From contig JAJDEO010000069.1 of assembly GCA_029259745.1 (NCBI GenBank), positions 1 to 64,000 on the forward strand: a stretch of DNA of 64,000 nt, given 5' to 3'. The notes under the pieces are model-generated. The model had not been told where the DNA came from, did no database searches, and saw only the letters and a list, made by a program, of their open reading frames with translations. Within the stretch, counting starts at the first letter, position 1, and each line of letters begins with the position of its first letter. Source of the stretch: Planctomycetota bacterium. GTDB taxonomy: Bacteria > Planctomycetota > B15-G4. The position numbers and the translations under genes were made by a program. Of this stretch, positions 63,967-64,000 are shown piece by piece.

Positions 63967-64000
63967 GGGTGCTCCCCCTCTCGTCCCCGGAGGAGCACCC
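63967..64000 (+). terminator. Probable terminator hairpin of the H1-like gene, cut by the window end
   Basis: GGGTGCTCC (63967-63975) pairs with GGAGCACCC (63992-64000). The following bases are outside the window, so a T-run cannot be confirmed. Confidence 0.45.

Overview
The window is gene-dense, high-GC bacterial chromosome and most of it is read on the minus strand. Gene content and style point to a Planctomycetota-like organism, perhaps one of the marine, budding, incertae-sedis groups. The signs are very large glycine-rich lipoproteins, a secreted M28 peptidase with a C-terminal module I associate from memory with such genomes, an RNase E/G with a huge acidic insert, a lysine-rich H1-like protein and many GTG starts. 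This placement is inference; there is no rRNA gene in the window to confirm it.

Layout. 99-7240 is an Opp/Dpp-type peptide ABC transporter operon (substrate-binding lipoprotein, two permeases, two ATPases) behind a promoter embedded in an inverted repeat. 7430-8826 holds a small membrane protein, a RidA-family protein and CoaD. 8965-11681 is an MBOAT O-acyltransferase coupled to an SGNH-like membrane protein, a likely polysaccharide acetylation pair. 11772-14590 is a short ComEC coupled to ComM. 14836-17427 encodes a secreted M28 peptidase. 17449-25568 carries three polytopic proteins of the YfhO/GT-C type and a phosphohexomutase, probably for glycan assembly. 25643-29729 holds proline dehydrogenase, a metallophosphoesterase, an NrnA-type phosphoesterase and an amidohydrolase.

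29763-45960 is dominated by three giant lipoproteins (1430, 1629 and 1278 aa) plus a small one. Between them lie TatD and a prepilin peptidase. 46468-49137 holds a degenerate MnmE-like GTPase, type III pantothenate kinase and a GspC-like PDZ protein.

49377-60954 is a long minus-strand housekeeping block. In transcription order it reads dnaX, ybaB, recR, rpoN, truA, hpf, ptsN, ptsH, a DUF2344 protein, RNase E/G, rplU, rpmA, obg. Many of its genes overlap by 1-8 nt, and one pair overlaps by 94 nt. It joins DNA replication and repair, sigma-54, PTS-type regulation, ribosome hibernation, RNA decay and ribosome assembly.

60955-64000 is rich in RNA genes: the SRP RNA with an unusual competing 3' hairpin and a clear terminator, two tRNA-Ser genes (CGA, GGA) on opposite strands, and tRNA-Arg(ACG) directly upstream of tadA, whose product modifies that tRNA. 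An H1-like basic protein follows. This end also has the most non-coding repeats.

The items I would check first are the split S1 domain of RNase E/G, the three mutually pairing arms at the SRP RNA, the 400-residue insertion in the DppC-like permease, and the giant lipoprotein family with its TGATG-coupled pair.
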